Part shown: positions 8,924 to 18,505 of the stretch, in pieces
Position numbering within the stretch: the stretch's first letter is position 1
How the letters are laid out: each line of letters starts with the position of its first letter
NCBI GenBank assembly: GCA_002077045.2
Contig: KZ111141.1
Location: forward strand, 485,001 to 549,000
Length of the DNA: 64,000 nucleotides
DNA from: Rachicladosporium sp. CCFEE 5018
Lineage: Eukaryota; Ascomycota; Dothideomycetes; Cladosporiales; Cladosporiaceae
Direction: 5' to 3'
Notes under the pieces: generated by a model
What the model saw: the letters and a program-made list of their open reading frames with translations, nothing else
The model's database searches: none
What the model was told of the DNA's origin: nothing
Translations under genes and position numbers: made by a program

Positions 8924-10294
8924 ATGACTAGAGGAGCATCCAGAATGGCTTCCGCATCACATCCCGGCGCTCCAGCAACAACTCCAGACATCACGATCCA
9001 CACGTCTAAGCTCTTCGACCCAAAACAGAAGAAGTTCCTCAGCAACGTCAGCCTCATCGTATCACCTCTCACTGGCCTCATAACCTCAGTCCACACCCGC
9101 TCGGAAGCTCTCTCCACTACCATAGCCCGCAGTACCCACACCATCGATCTCCGCGGCAAGACCGTCCTCCCTGGCCTCGTAGACGCCCATACGCATCTCT
9201 TCCTGCATGCCTACTCTGATACTCCAGCGATGGTACAAATGCGAGATGAGAGTCTAGTCGAAAGGGTTATCAGAGCTACGAACCACTGCCGTGCAGCTCT
9301 CTTGGCGGGGTATACGACTTACCGCGATCTGGGTACCGAAGGCGCCGGAGACGCGGACGTGCATGTGCGAGATGCTGTGAATCGCGGTCTGATCCCAGGA
9401 CCTCGGATCTTCTGCGCAACAGAGGCGCTGGGCAGTAGTGGCGGCTACGAAACGCGAGTCGAAAGCCGTTCAAACGACGGCGTCGCGCTAGGTCGAATCT
9501 CGGATCCCTGCGACGGTGTTATAGGCGTCAAAGCCGCTGTCCGACGACGTCTAGGCGCAGGCGCGGACGTGGTGAAATTCTACGCCGACTATCGCAAGCG
9601 TGCTCTCCGCTTCCCGGCCCCTCTAGGAAGCACGGGCGGGAGCAGAGGATGCGATGTCATGTTTCCACCCGAAGGCGAGGAAAGGAGTCCAAGCCTTCTG
9701 CTTTTCGATCAAGAGGAAATGGATGCCATTGTGCGGGAAGCCAAAGCCGGCCGCGCGCCCGTGGCAGCCCACGCCATGACGGCTGAGGGCGTGATCATGG
9801 CTGCTAAAGCGGGCGTGACGACCGTAGAGCACGGACTGGGGATGGTTGAGCGGAGTACAGAGGTACTGCAAGTGCTCAAAGATAGCGGGACGATTTTCGT
9901 GCCCACGCTGGCAGTCATGGAGCTCTTCGTCGAGGACATCAAACCCCTGCTCGCCGAAGTCAAAGCAGCGTACGATCTCGGCATCAAGCTAGCTTGTGGT
10001 GGCGACACGGGCGCATTCGCGCACGGCGATAATGTCAGAGAACTGGAGCTGATGATACAAGCTGGCGTGCCGTTGGAAGAGGTATTGTTGGCTGCTACGT
10101 TGCATGGCTGGGAGGCTTGTGGAGGGGAGTGGGCGGGACGGAAGTTCGGGTGGTTGGAGGTGGGTTGTGCGGCTGACTTGATCGCGCTGGAAGGAGATTT
10201 GGAGGACCATGTGGGGGCGCTAAGGAAGGTGGAGTTTGTAATGAAGGATGGGAGGGTGTGGAAACGGGATGGCGTGGCTGTGGGAATGGTGTAG
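8924..10294 (+). CDS. Amidohydrolase-family metal-dependent hydrolase (imidazolonepropionase/prolidase-like)
   Basis: This 456-residue single-exon protein belongs to the amidohydrolase superfamily. All binuclear metal ligands are visible: HxH at His89/His91 (GLVDAHTHLF), a candidate carboxylated Lys218 (VVKFYAD), His283 (AAHAMT), His303 (VEHGLG) and Asp361 (GGDTGAF). The C-terminal segment returns to the small beta-sandwich (GCAADLIAL onward, then a KDGRVWKRDG strand) typical of the family. Related enzymes split cyclic amides or Xaa-Pro dipeptides; the substrate here cannot be told from sequence. There is no signal peptide, so it is probably cytosolic. A second in-frame ATG seven codons downstream (8945) is an alternative start. 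Its stop lies 27 bp from the stop of the convergent gene at 10322. Confidence 0.85.
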   Translation: MTRGASRMASASHPGAPATTPDITIHTSKLFDPKQKKFLSNVSLIVSPLTGLITSVHTRSEALSTTIARSTHTIDLRGKTVLPGLVDAHTHLFLHAYSDTPAMVQMRDESLVERVIRATNHCRAALLAGYTTYRDLGTEGAGDADVHVRDAVNRGLIPGPRIFCATEALGSSGGYETRVESRSNDGVALGRISDPCDGVIGVKAAVRRRLGAGADVVKFYADYRKRALRFPAPLGSTGGSRGCDVMFPPEGEERSPSLLLFDQEEMDAIVREAKAGRAPVAAHAMTAEGVIMAAKAGVTTVEHGLGMVERSTEVLQVLKDSGTIFVPTLAVMELFVEDIKPLLAEVKAAYDLGIKLACGGDTGAFAHGDNVRELELMIQAGVPLEEVLLAATLHGWEACGGEWAGRKFGWLEVGCAADLIALEGDLEDHVGALRKVEFVMKDGRVWKRDGVAVGMV

Positions 10295-10321
10295 ATATTG
10301 CTGTGCCAGGAAGGGGATATG

Positions 10322-11657
10322 CTAGATATAATCCAGCTCATCCTCATCGTCTTTCAACTCCCTCATATTCCCCTCCCGATCAATAATCGTCCTCACATTT
10401 CCCAGATAAGTCTCTCCATTCAACATCGCCAGCTGCGCAAACTCATTCCTCACTTCCCCCGCCTCGAACAACCTCTGCTGCTTCGTCTTCTTCTCAGCAG
10501 CAGCCATCTCCTTAAAAGTCGGCAGCTCCCCAGCCGCTTCATCTTCCGCCATCCTCCTCTCCCTCGTAGGACTCTCCAAAAAACTCAATCTCGCCAGATG
10601 AATTGATCCTCGCAGCTCGAACCTCACCCAAAACCACCTCCTCCACCTCCTCACGTCCTATCCCCTCCTCGCGCCTTATCGCATCATCAATCCGTCCCCG
10701 TATCTCCTCAGACCTGAATTTAATAGAATGCAGAATCCGCTCCTGCTCTTCCGTCAACACAACCTCCTCGTCGCCAGCAGCCTCGGTAGCAAACTGGTGA
10801 GCCGCACGATGGTCCATGCCCATCATAATAGCATCGCGCTGGGCTTCCCATTCGCGGACCAGGGGCTCGCGATCTTCCTGAGACAGACCCTGCAGTGCAT
10901 CAAAGTACGCCAATTGTTCGCGCTGGTCATGCACAGGGTCGAATCGAGTTGGATCGCCGTCCGAGGGCGCCGCGAGCGCTCTCACTTCGTGGGCGGGCCG
11001 CTGCATCTCCAGCGCACTTTGGGCTTCCATTCGCGCGCGCCGTTTCTCAATGTCGCGTCGTACATCTTCGGGTACTAGATAAGCGTATTCTTCGGTATCG
11101 TCAGTGGTCCCAAAACTTCCATGTGCTCCGGCTCCACGCCGAACGTCGTCATTCGCAGCCTGCTCCTCCTCCTCTATCGCCGGTCCACGCCTCCGTTCCA
11201 AATACGCCACCTCGTTCATGACTCTTCCAAGCCACGCCCCAGTGCTCAGCATAGGTGCATCAAAATGCTCATATTCAGGATGCTCAGCGCGCCAAGCACG
11301 GATCGCAGGCTCTAATTCGTCACCAGGAAGGTCTGCTACTGCTTCATAGAACTCAACCCGCGCGTGCATAGCGTGGTAAATCTCCATCCAACGCGCACGT
11401 TGCGCTGGGCCACGCTCAGCAAGCCGCCAGAGATTGTCTAAGTCATCGTCGGCGACGCTTGGTGAAACGGAATCAGAATCCGAAGGCGACCCGTACCCGG
11501 CGTAGTACGGGTCGCCATGGTCTTCGAGATACTGTCTCCGCTCCTCCTCAAGTCGTGCCAGGATTGTCGAACCCGAAGAGCATTTTGGGAGTACGTCTAG
11601 TGCCATCGTAAAGACAAAGCGCATGTTGGCGAATTGCTGCGTATTCATCGTGTTCAT
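10322..11657 (-). CDS. Hypothetical protein, single gene interrupted by a one-base frame break
   Basis: Two overlapping frames on the minus strand join into one 444-residue protein if one base is removed from the A6 run at 10578-10583 (T6 on the coding strand). The upstream frame is 11657 down to 10539 (from MNTMNTQQFANMRF); the downstream frame ends at 10322 (ending DDEDELDYI). The total of 1336 bp minus one is exactly 445 codons including the stop. No GT-AG pair of plausible size bridges the break, so a homopolymer sequencing error or a recent mutation is the simplest reading. The protein is acidic, rich in Glu/Arg helices (RLEEERRQYLEDHG, RRDIEKRRARMEAQ, TFKEMAAAEKKTKQQRLFEA) and without signal peptide or membrane segment. 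I do not recognise the family. Confidence 0.6.
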
Positions 11658-13163
11658 TTTCTATAATAGCGAGTCGCCGGAAGCAGCGCTCGAACACCCA
11701 TCTCAGCTCCGATACCCACAACCTTACATACCCATAGAGGACTTATATTGCTCGAGGTCATGGCATTGCACAACTTCTGATGACCGTGCCCAACCCTCCA
11801 TGGTCCACACGTCAGGCGACATCGTGACTTGAAATCCAAGCAATCCATCGCGTTTCGGATTTATCACATATATGATCGGATGGGACATGGAAATGTGGAT
11901 TGTCAGTATTTCGGGAGAATGGCTATGCTGAATTTCATTTGTAAGGAGGAGACGAGGTTCGAGCACATGAGACGGCAGACAATAGGATACCTAGCTTGAA
12001 CAACTTACCTCGATACTCGATTGAACGCTGTATGGACGGTCATTGAAATCATGCCAGTATTGGCATAACAGATGCTTCAACCCGACACAGGATTGCTCAT
12101 GATGAGATGGAAGGAGACCTGCCTGTAGACGTACAGCAATGGCTTGTGATACCTTTGGCGCTGTTTCCAGGTCCCTGGGACGATGTCCGAGAATGATTTC
12201 TTTGTTCGTTATGAAGGCCAAGACAACCGCGATAGTCGAAGTCGAAAAGCCACGCTCGGAGGTGCCACTCGATTGTCCCGTCGCTGGCGTCAGACCGAGA
12301 CGAAGATGCTGGGTGATGCCTTTCGATAGAAAGTGCGATGCATTGGAAGAAGACCCCCAGTTTGAGCGCCACGAACGACGTCGAAGACGCAGCCAAATGC
12401 AGCTGACGAAAGCGGCCACTGCCAGCGGTCTAAGGGCTTTCGAAGTCGTACGCCACGTGCACACCTCAGCTGCTGTGCTCGTCAGGGTCCGGTCAGCTGC
12501 ACCGTCAAGTCGGAGAGACGAGGACATGATATAACGCGAAGTGGCGAGGCGTATGAATATTCCCATGGTTAGTATCTGTGGAAGTAAAAGGAAGAGGTGA
12601 TGTCAGCATCGCCTCGAGAGATCTCATGGCAGTGATTAAGGTTGGGCGGGAGCTGAGTAAGGCGATCCCAGGTGATGCAGACAGCGAGTCTTCGCTACAC
12701 CAAGCATGGCATCCACGCTTTGCTGCCACACACTACCCTTCCTCTTCGCTGCCTCCCACCTTGCTTGACATTCAATTCGTTGTCCTGACCACTGACATTG
12801 CTCCTGCATAGACTCATACATAACGTGCGCCGTGTTCCCATCGTGAAGAGCGGGTCCGAAGAGGGGAGGCCGTTCGCGCTACTCAGTGGAGAGGCCGATC
12901 TTCTGCGATCGGCGCGGAAAGGCCAGACCACATCCATCACTGGAGACTTTAGATTCGTAGAAGAGCTCTTACAACGGCTCCGATCAGGCCTGCGGTAAGC
13001 AAACATTTGGGCGACGCCAACGAAAGTCCATTCCACCATCTGAGGGCTTTACCGCGATATCAGCGATTGCATTTGCGATCGATCGGTGTGAACAAAGCCA
13101 GGAAACCAAGTGGTGCTCCGTAAGAAAGCGCGAGAGCCAGCGCACAACACCATCCAGCACAGC
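11658..13163. other. 1.5-kb region without a well-supported gene
   Basis: Several ATG-initiated frames overlap on both strands here (plus strand 12139-12534; minus strand 12566-11991 and 13039-12695). They compete for the same bases and none shows a recognisable domain. The interval also holds the promoter of the hypothetical gene to the left and the leader of CDC4 to the right, where a possible leader intron (GTAAG near 13121 to CACAG just before 13163) can be seen. Confidence 0.4.
11991..12566 (-). CDS. Questionable ORF, 191 residues
   Basis: It starts at ATG 12566 (MGIFIRLATSRYIMSSSL) and stops at 11991. It has two moderately hydrophobic stretches (LRPLAVAAFVSCIWLRL and STIAVVLAFITNKEIILG) that could be membrane segments, but no recognised domain. 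An ATG frame of 131 codons on the opposite strand (12139-12534) looks equally open, so this may be chance. I list it only because the 1.5-kb space is otherwise empty. Confidence 0.2.
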   Translation of the reverse strand: MGIFIRLATSRYIMSSSLRLDGAADRTLTSTAAEVCTWRTTSKALRPLAVAAFVSCIWLRLRRRSWRSNWGSSSNASHFLSKGITQHLRLGLTPATGQSSGTSERGFSTSTIAVVLAFITNKEIILGHRPRDLETAPKVSQAIAVRLQAGLLPSHHEQSCVGLKHLLCQYWHDFNDRPYSVQSSIEVSCSS

Positions 13164-15371
13164 ATGGCCGACGAGGCCTGGGCGACACGCCGACCCTCGT
13201 CAAGCCTGATGGACTACGCAACACCTACCGACGATGAGTCGGCCGCGCTCACTCGAATGCCTTCACAACTACACAGCAGAGCGAACCGCTTCTATGAGTC
13301 TCGACATCATGGCAAAGCGGCGGTCGGACACCCAAGACCCAGACAGATCAAGACCTCGCCCTCAGAACCCACAATGCCTATACCTATACCCTCGAACCCG
13401 AGCGTCATCCCGGGCAACACACTACCGTCTGCACCAGCGAGTCCTCCCACGCCGGCGCCGAGTCCAAGACCGCTGCAAGGGCAGCCTGACTGGAGCACCG
13501 CGGGCGTCACTGAAGACATCGGCGAGGTGGATATGGAGGACTCAATCTCGCTCGCCGATCACGCGAGCGGAGAAAGCGCGAGTATGTTTGGGTACAGACA
13601 CATGCGTGCGACGTTTGCAGACTTCGACAGTGAGGCAAAGCAAAGGATGCTAGGAGAATTACTGAACATGTGCGATGGGCCGACGCTAGGCTGGGTGGCG
13701 CAGTTCGTTGCGCCGCGACTAAAGAGAGATCCATTTTCGTCCTTGCCAAACGAGCTATGCTTGCGGATCTTGACGTTTGTCGATGATGCGACGACTTTAG
13801 CGAGAAGCAGTCAAGTGAGCAGAAGATGGAAAGAGCTTGTCGGTGACGATATGGCGTGGAAGAGCTTGTGCGAGAAGCATGCATACCGACGCATGAGCGA
13901 CGACATCCTACAGCAGCCCAAACCACGACCATCGTCTTGGCGCGGTTCAAGACCCAGCTCGCCTACAGTCTACCCACAGACACTGCAGAGCCACCCTTAT
14001 GGAGCGCGATTCAGCCCGACAGACTTCCCCGCATTGGCTCCTCTATCCTCGAGTGCGCCTGATTTGACAAGACACATGTCGATGGGAGCTGGCTTGAACG
14101 CGCTCCCACCTACGCTCACATTGCGAAGTAGTAGCAAACGTGCCAACCCCCGTCCAGCGGCTATGAGCTACCGCGCACACTACAAGCACCGCCATCTCAT
14201 CTCCAAGGCATGGAAATCCGGCGGCCTCACATCGAGTCACACCATTACGCCCGACCAAGGTGTCGTCACCTCTCTGCACATGACCACAAGCTTCATCATT
14301 GTCGCCCTCGACAACGCCAAGATCCACGTCTTCAGCCTGTTAGGTGAGCATCTCCGCTGTCTACAAGGTCATGTGATGGGTGTCTGGGCCACGGCGCCCT
14401 TCGGCGATACCCTCGTCTCAGGCGGCTGTGACCGCGACGTCAGGGTCTGGGACTTGAACACCGGCCAAGCAGTGTACACGCTCCGCGGCCACACTTCGAC
14501 AGTCCGCTGTCTCAAGATCTGCCCTGGACGCGGACCAGGACAATCTGACCTGGCTATTTCCGGATCCCGCGATACGACGCTTCGAATTTGGGACATTACT
14601 AAGGGCCATTGTAGACACGTCCTCGTCGGCCACCAAGCCAGCGTCCGCTGTCTAGACATCTCCGGCGACCTTGTCGTCTCGGGATCATATGACACCACAG
14701 CCCGCATCTGGTCGATCAGCGAAGGTCGCTGTCTTCGAACGCTGCAAGGCCACTTTAGCCAGATCTACGCCATCGCGTTCGATGGCCGGAGAGTAGCCAC
14801 AGGCAGCTTGGACACTTCTGTCCGTGTCTGGGACCCTAATACCGGACGCTGCTTGGCGCAACTCCAAGGCCACACGTCCCTCGTCGGTCAACTCCAGCTT
14901 CGCGGCGAAACGCTCGTCACTGGCGGTTCGGACGGGAGTGTGCGTGTCTGGAGTCTGGAAACTTACAGCGCAATCCACCGCCTCGCAGCGCACGACAACA
15001 GCGTCACATCGCTCCAATTCGACGACGTGCGTATCGTCAGCGGTGGCTCCGACGGCCGAGTCAAAGTCTGGGACCTCGCTTCTGGTCGTCTCGTCCGCGA
15101 GCTTGGAGCACCTGCTGAAGCAGTCTGGCGTGTCGTCTTCGAGGAAGAGAAAGCTGTGGTGCTTGCTAGTCGCAACGGTAGGACTGTGATGGAGGTGTGG
15201 AACTTTGCGCCGCCGCCTGAAAGTCCCACGCTGCTTGCTGCGGGGCGGTGGGCGGGACTCAGCGATACAGCGCCACGGCCGTACGTGGAGCCTATGTTTG
15301 GGGAACGGCCGCGGTATGAGGATTTGATGGATGTTGATGGCGAGGGGAAGGAGATAGCGGGACCATCATGA
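13164..15371 (+). CDS. cdc4: F-box/WD40 SCF substrate receptor CDC4
   Basis: This 735-residue protein starts at ATG 13164 (MADEAWATRRPSS). After a Pro-rich N-terminus comes a dimerisation-like segment (LGELLNMCDGPTLGWVAQFV). The F-box follows at about residues 189-235 (SLPNELCLRILTFVDD to VSRRWKELVGDD), then a linker and about seven to eight WD40 blades at about 365-680 (LRCLQGHVMGVWA, YTLRGHTSTVRCL, HVLVGHQASVRCL, RTLQGHFSQIYAI, AQLQGHTSLVGQL and others). CDC4 recruits phosphorylated substrates to the SCF ubiquitin ligase in the nucleus. I prefer CDC4 over the sulfur regulator SconB/MET30 because the text around the F-box and the WD blades matches the CDC4 arrangement. The open frame extends 18 codons upstream but only from GTG. 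No intron is needed. Confidence 0.92.
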   Translation: MADEAWATRRPSSSLMDYATPTDDESAALTRMPSQLHSRANRFYESRHHGKAAVGHPRPRQIKTSPSEPTMPIPIPSNPSVIPGNTLPSAPASPPTPAPSPRPLQGQPDWSTAGVTEDIGEVDMEDSISLADHASGESASMFGYRHMRATFADFDSEAKQRMLGELLNMCDGPTLGWVAQFVAPRLKRDPFSSLPNELCLRILTFVDDATTLARSSQVSRRWKELVGDDMAWKSLCEKHAYRRMSDDILQQPKPRPSSWRGSRPSSPTVYPQTLQSHPYGARFSPTDFPALAPLSSSAPDLTRHMSMGAGLNALPPTLTLRSSSKRANPRPAAMSYRAHYKHRHLISKAWKSGGLTSSHTITPDQGVVTSLHMTTSFIIVALDNAKIHVFSLLGEHLRCLQGHVMGVWATAPFGDTLVSGGCDRDVRVWDLNTGQAVYTLRGHTSTVRCLKICPGRGPGQSDLAISGSRDTTLRIWDITKGHCRHVLVGHQASVRCLDISGDLVVSGSYDTTARIWSISEGRCLRTLQGHFSQIYAIAFDGRRVATGSLDTSVRVWDPNTGRCLAQLQGHTSLVGQLQLRGETLVTGGSDGSVRVWSLETYSAIHRLAAHDNSVTSLQFDDVRIVSGGSDGRVKVWDLASGRLVRELGAPAEAVWRVVFEEEKAVVLASRNGRTVMEVWNFAPPPESPTLLAAGRWAGLSDTAPRPYVEPMFGERPRYEDLMDVDGEGKEIAGPS

Positions 15372-16138
15372 GACTTCGTGGTAGGATGATATCATGAGAA
15401 GGCGGAGAAAGTCGTATCGTGTGCGCTTCTTTAGCAAGGCGCTGGAGGTGCTTTCTTCAAGCTTGACGAAGCATTGCAGGATGAGTCGATGTCTATGGAG
15501 ATGGAAGACTTATGCATTGAATGATGGAAGGAGACGAAGCAATGCTTCATGCTGGGCTGGGTGCATCTGGGCGTTGCATTTATGGAATCGGTCCGCTCGT
15601 TGGAAGCGATGGGAAGGGTATTTGACAATTACTGCGAAGCACGATAGACCACGAAGCCTGGTGTGTCCTGACTCGTCTATCTTAGGATCCCTCACCCTTG
15701 AATGCTCACTGCCTCTCCTGATACCATTGTATATCCGATTCGCGTAGCCCTTAATGTAGATCGACCTCGGCGCAACTGCCGAAGCCTTTGGACGTCACCT
15801 CATGGTTGTAAGGTAGGTACATTATGTATGCTACACTTTCGCTATCACTCCTTCGACATCGCAATCTGACTGAAGCATTCCTGCAATCCACCACCCTGAT
15901 CTGATCAACAGACAGCGCGACTCACTGTAGCTCATCGGAATCGACAGTTTCACGAGACAAATCCCCAGCACTTCCACCTTGGCCGCTGTAGCTGTCATAG
16001 CCCTGGATGACCTCTCGAAGCAATTAATCTCAAAACCCCATCCGCACACAATCACTGGCTACAATCCACCATCTTCCAAGCGATCAAGTGGGCGGTACAT
16101 CGCGTCTCGTCTTTGAACCCCGGGAAGGAACCTCAAAA
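15372..16138. other. Intergenic, CDC4 to ketopantoate reductase-like gene
   Basis: This 767-bp stretch contains one short ATG frame (15394-15747) of low-complexity Arg/Ser-rich translation that I do not accept as a gene. I see no RNA gene or repeat. Confidence 0.4.
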
Positions 16139-17163
16139 ATGCCCACCCGCGTCCTCATAGTAGGCGCCGGCGCCGTCGGCGCCTTCTACGGCTCCCGCCT
16201 CGCCACAACGCCCAACATCCTCGTCTCAGCACTCTGTCGCTCAAACTACAAAGTCGTCGCACAGTCCGGGTTCCGCGTCACTTCGCCGAAATTCCCAGAT
16301 TACACCTTCCGCCCCCAGCATACCTTTGCCTCTCCGGCCGAAGCTAGGAACGCGAAAGTGCATTGGGATTATTTACTCGTGAGCACGAAGGCGTTGCCGG
16401 ATGTTAGTGATGACTCGGAGTTACTTGAGGGGTTGGTTGGGGATGGGACAGCTGTGGTGTTGGTGCAGAATGGGATTGGGGTTGAGGCGCCTTATCTCCA
16501 GCGGTTTCCGGGAGCGACGGTGCTGAGTGCTGTGACGATTGTGAGTGCTGCGCAGCCGGAGCACGGCGTGATCAAACATAATCGCTGGACGCGGATCTCT
16601 GTTGGACCGTACTTACCGCATCTGGATGCTGGTGGCGAGGGGACGAAGAGTAGTGACGCGGAGGCAGAGACGAAGGGAAAGGCGTTCGTGGAGATGTTGA
16701 AGCAAGGCGGTATCAACGATGCGGAAGTGTATGATCACGCTGGCTTGCAGTTTGTGAGGTGGCATAAGCTTGCTATCAACGCTGCTATGAATCCCTCCTC
16801 GGTGCTGTCGGGCGGCAGCGGAACCAAGCCATGTCTTCGGATTCTGAGCTGAGTCGGCATTTACTAGGCGTCATGAACGAGGTCCTCGAGACTGCGCCGA
16901 AGGTACTCGGCAAGCCGCTGCCTACGAAGCTTGCGCCTGCTGAGAAGGTGCTTGAGAGCACGAGGAAGAACAGCAGTGGCAGCAAGCCGAGTATGGCTAT
17001 CGACTGGTCCGAGGGCAAGCGAATGGAACTCGAAGTCATCCTAGGCAACGCAGTCCGCCTCGCCCGCGAGAAAGGCGTAGAAATGCCGCGATGTCAGAGC
17101 ATGTACGCCCTACTTCGAATGGCACAAGAGAACAGAGAGGCAGCGAAGAGCAGTAAACTCTAA
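16139..17163 (+). CDS. Ketopantoate reductase-like (PanE/ApbA) gene with a frame break
   Basis: The first frame, from ATG 16139, encodes the NADPH-binding domain (MPTRVLIVGAGAVGAFYGSR, with GxGxxG) and the start of the C-terminal domain (VRWHKLAINAAMNPSSVL), then stops at 16850-16852. The second frame carries the rest of the C-terminal domain (MSSDSELSRHLLGVMNEVLE, KPSMAIDWSEGKRMELEVIL, VEMPRCQSMYALLRMAQ) to the stop at 17163. The two halves together give about 341 residues, the usual length for fungal 2-dehydropantoate 2-reductase-like proteins. The switch falls near 16822-16831 and needs one missing base. No intron of plausible length fits. Family function: NADPH-dependent reduction of ketopantoate or a related 2-oxo acid. 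It is either a sequencing indel or a recent pseudogene. Its stop is 21 bp from the stop of the convergent PRCC gene. Confidence 0.8.
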
Positions 17164-17184
17164 TCTTTGACGTACGCAAACGGC

Positions 17185-18282
17185 TTAGAAGCCATACTTA
17201 CTCCCCGCCTCTCCCCTATTCCTCCTTCCCTCAGCCCACTTATCCTCCAACGCCTCCCCCTGACTCTTCACATTATTCACCAGCTGCTGCAGACTATGTT
17301 TCCCCGGCGCCACAGCTTTCACAGCACGATGCTGCACCGCTTCGCCCTTCTCCAGCAACTCCCGATTACTAGCGTACTCGGCATCCATATTGAAGTGCGT
17401 GACTGTGAGAGTTTCCGGCGCGCCGTGCCGGCCGAAAAGCTGTCGGCGTTGCGCGGGCGTGAGGTTCATGTCTGAGGCTATGTCTGAGAGGGTGTTTGCG
17501 TTTGTGAGGGGGGCGGGTTCGCTGGTTGGTTCGGGGGCGTTGGGTGCCTCTATGCTTGAAGGTGTCGAGAACTGGGGAGTATAGAAGCCCATGGGCTGCG
17601 GTGAGGGTACTGCGACGTCTTCTGAAGGTGTGATTGAGAAGAGCGAGGGTTTAGGTTGGGAGCTTGGTGCTGAGGTCGGAGGGTCGGGGTCTTTTGGCGT
17701 GCTGCGTGGTGTCGTGTCTTCGGCTGGAGGATCGGGCTTCTGTGCAGGCGCAGGCATAGGTTTCTTTTTCTTCTTGGCATTCGCCACACTTAGCGGCATG
17801 AATCTTGTGGCCTTTCCAGTGGTCTTGACTTCTGCTGGCTCCTTGGCTGGGTCATCGTCCGCTGCTGCGGCAGGTACTGCTGGTCCACCATCTTCACCCG
17901 CATCGTCGTACCCTCCAATATCCTCGCTCCCCTCTGTCCTCGGCGGCGGCGCTCGACTGAACGCAGCTTCCGAGCTCGTCCTCAAGCTGACGCCTGGCTT
18001 TGGCGCGTTGCCCTGAGTTGTGCGCTTGGGTGGTGGCAGCAAGCTATTGAAGCCCGTGAACGACCCGCTCGTCTTCGCCTTCTTGGCGACCGGCTCTTCT
18101 GAACCCTGCGACTGTCCGGGCTCTGCTTTGATGCTCGGTAGCTCGAATGTGATCTTCTTCCGTGCTCCTCTTTTAGTTGCAAACTTGGCTGGCGGCGCTG
18201 TTGGTGCCGGGGCTACCTTCGCGGGTGCTGTCGCGGGCTCGGTATCGGACGTCTCGCTGTCAGAGTAGGCGACGAGTGCCAT
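17185..18282 (-). CDS. PRCC-family (mitotic checkpoint regulator, MAD2B-interacting) protein
   Basis: This 365-residue protein starts at ATG 18282 (MALVAYSDSETSDTEP) and ends SKYGF. Family hallmarks are the N-terminal LVAY-DS acidic motif, a central FNSLLPPPKR motif (about residues 78-87), Lys-rich nuclear-localisation-like KKKKKP (about 172-177) and the conserved C-terminus (HSLQQLVNNVKSQ, then WAEGRRNRGEAGSKYGF). Between these it is disordered and Ala/Pro-rich. Human PRCC is a nuclear protein linked to pre-mRNA splicing and to MAD2B; the role in fungi is inferred by similarity. It is divergent from AVO1 with a 223-bp shared promoter and convergent with the ketopantoate reductase-like gene. 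No intron is required. Confidence 0.85.
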   Translation of the reverse strand: MALVAYSDSETSDTEPATAPAKVAPAPTAPPAKFATKRGARKKITFELPSIKAEPGQSQGSEEPVAKKAKTSGSFTGFNSLLPPPKRTTQGNAPKPGVSLRTSSEAAFSRAPPPRTEGSEDIGGYDDAGEDGGPAVPAAAADDDPAKEPAEVKTTGKATRFMPLSVANAKKKKKPMPAPAQKPDPPAEDTTPRSTPKDPDPPTSAPSSQPKPSLFSITPSEDVAVPSPQPMGFYTPQFSTPSSIEAPNAPEPTSEPAPLTNANTLSDIASDMNLTPAQRRQLFGRHGAPETLTVTHFNMDAEYASNRELLEKGEAVQHRAVKAVAPGKHSLQQLVNNVKSQGEALEDKWAEGRRNRGEAGSKYGF

Positions 18283-18505
18283 AGCTGTGGACAGTGTACA
18301 GTCTCACTGTGTCAAGGCATTGCTGAGACCAACGAGATCTTGAAGTTGATAGACTGACTCGCGCCCAGATCGTCACCTCTTATCGCAGCTCCACTTCCAC
18401 ACGCACCCCACACTACGTGCATTACCTACCACTCTCTTTGTGCAACAACATCGCCATGTAGCAGCATCTGCCAGCTGGTCTGGTGGGCCATACACATTAC
18501 TCACC

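Noticed and set aside
12139..12534. 131-codon plus-strand ATG frame
   Set aside because: It overlaps an equally open minus-strand frame, has biased Arg/Ser composition and no recognisable domain.
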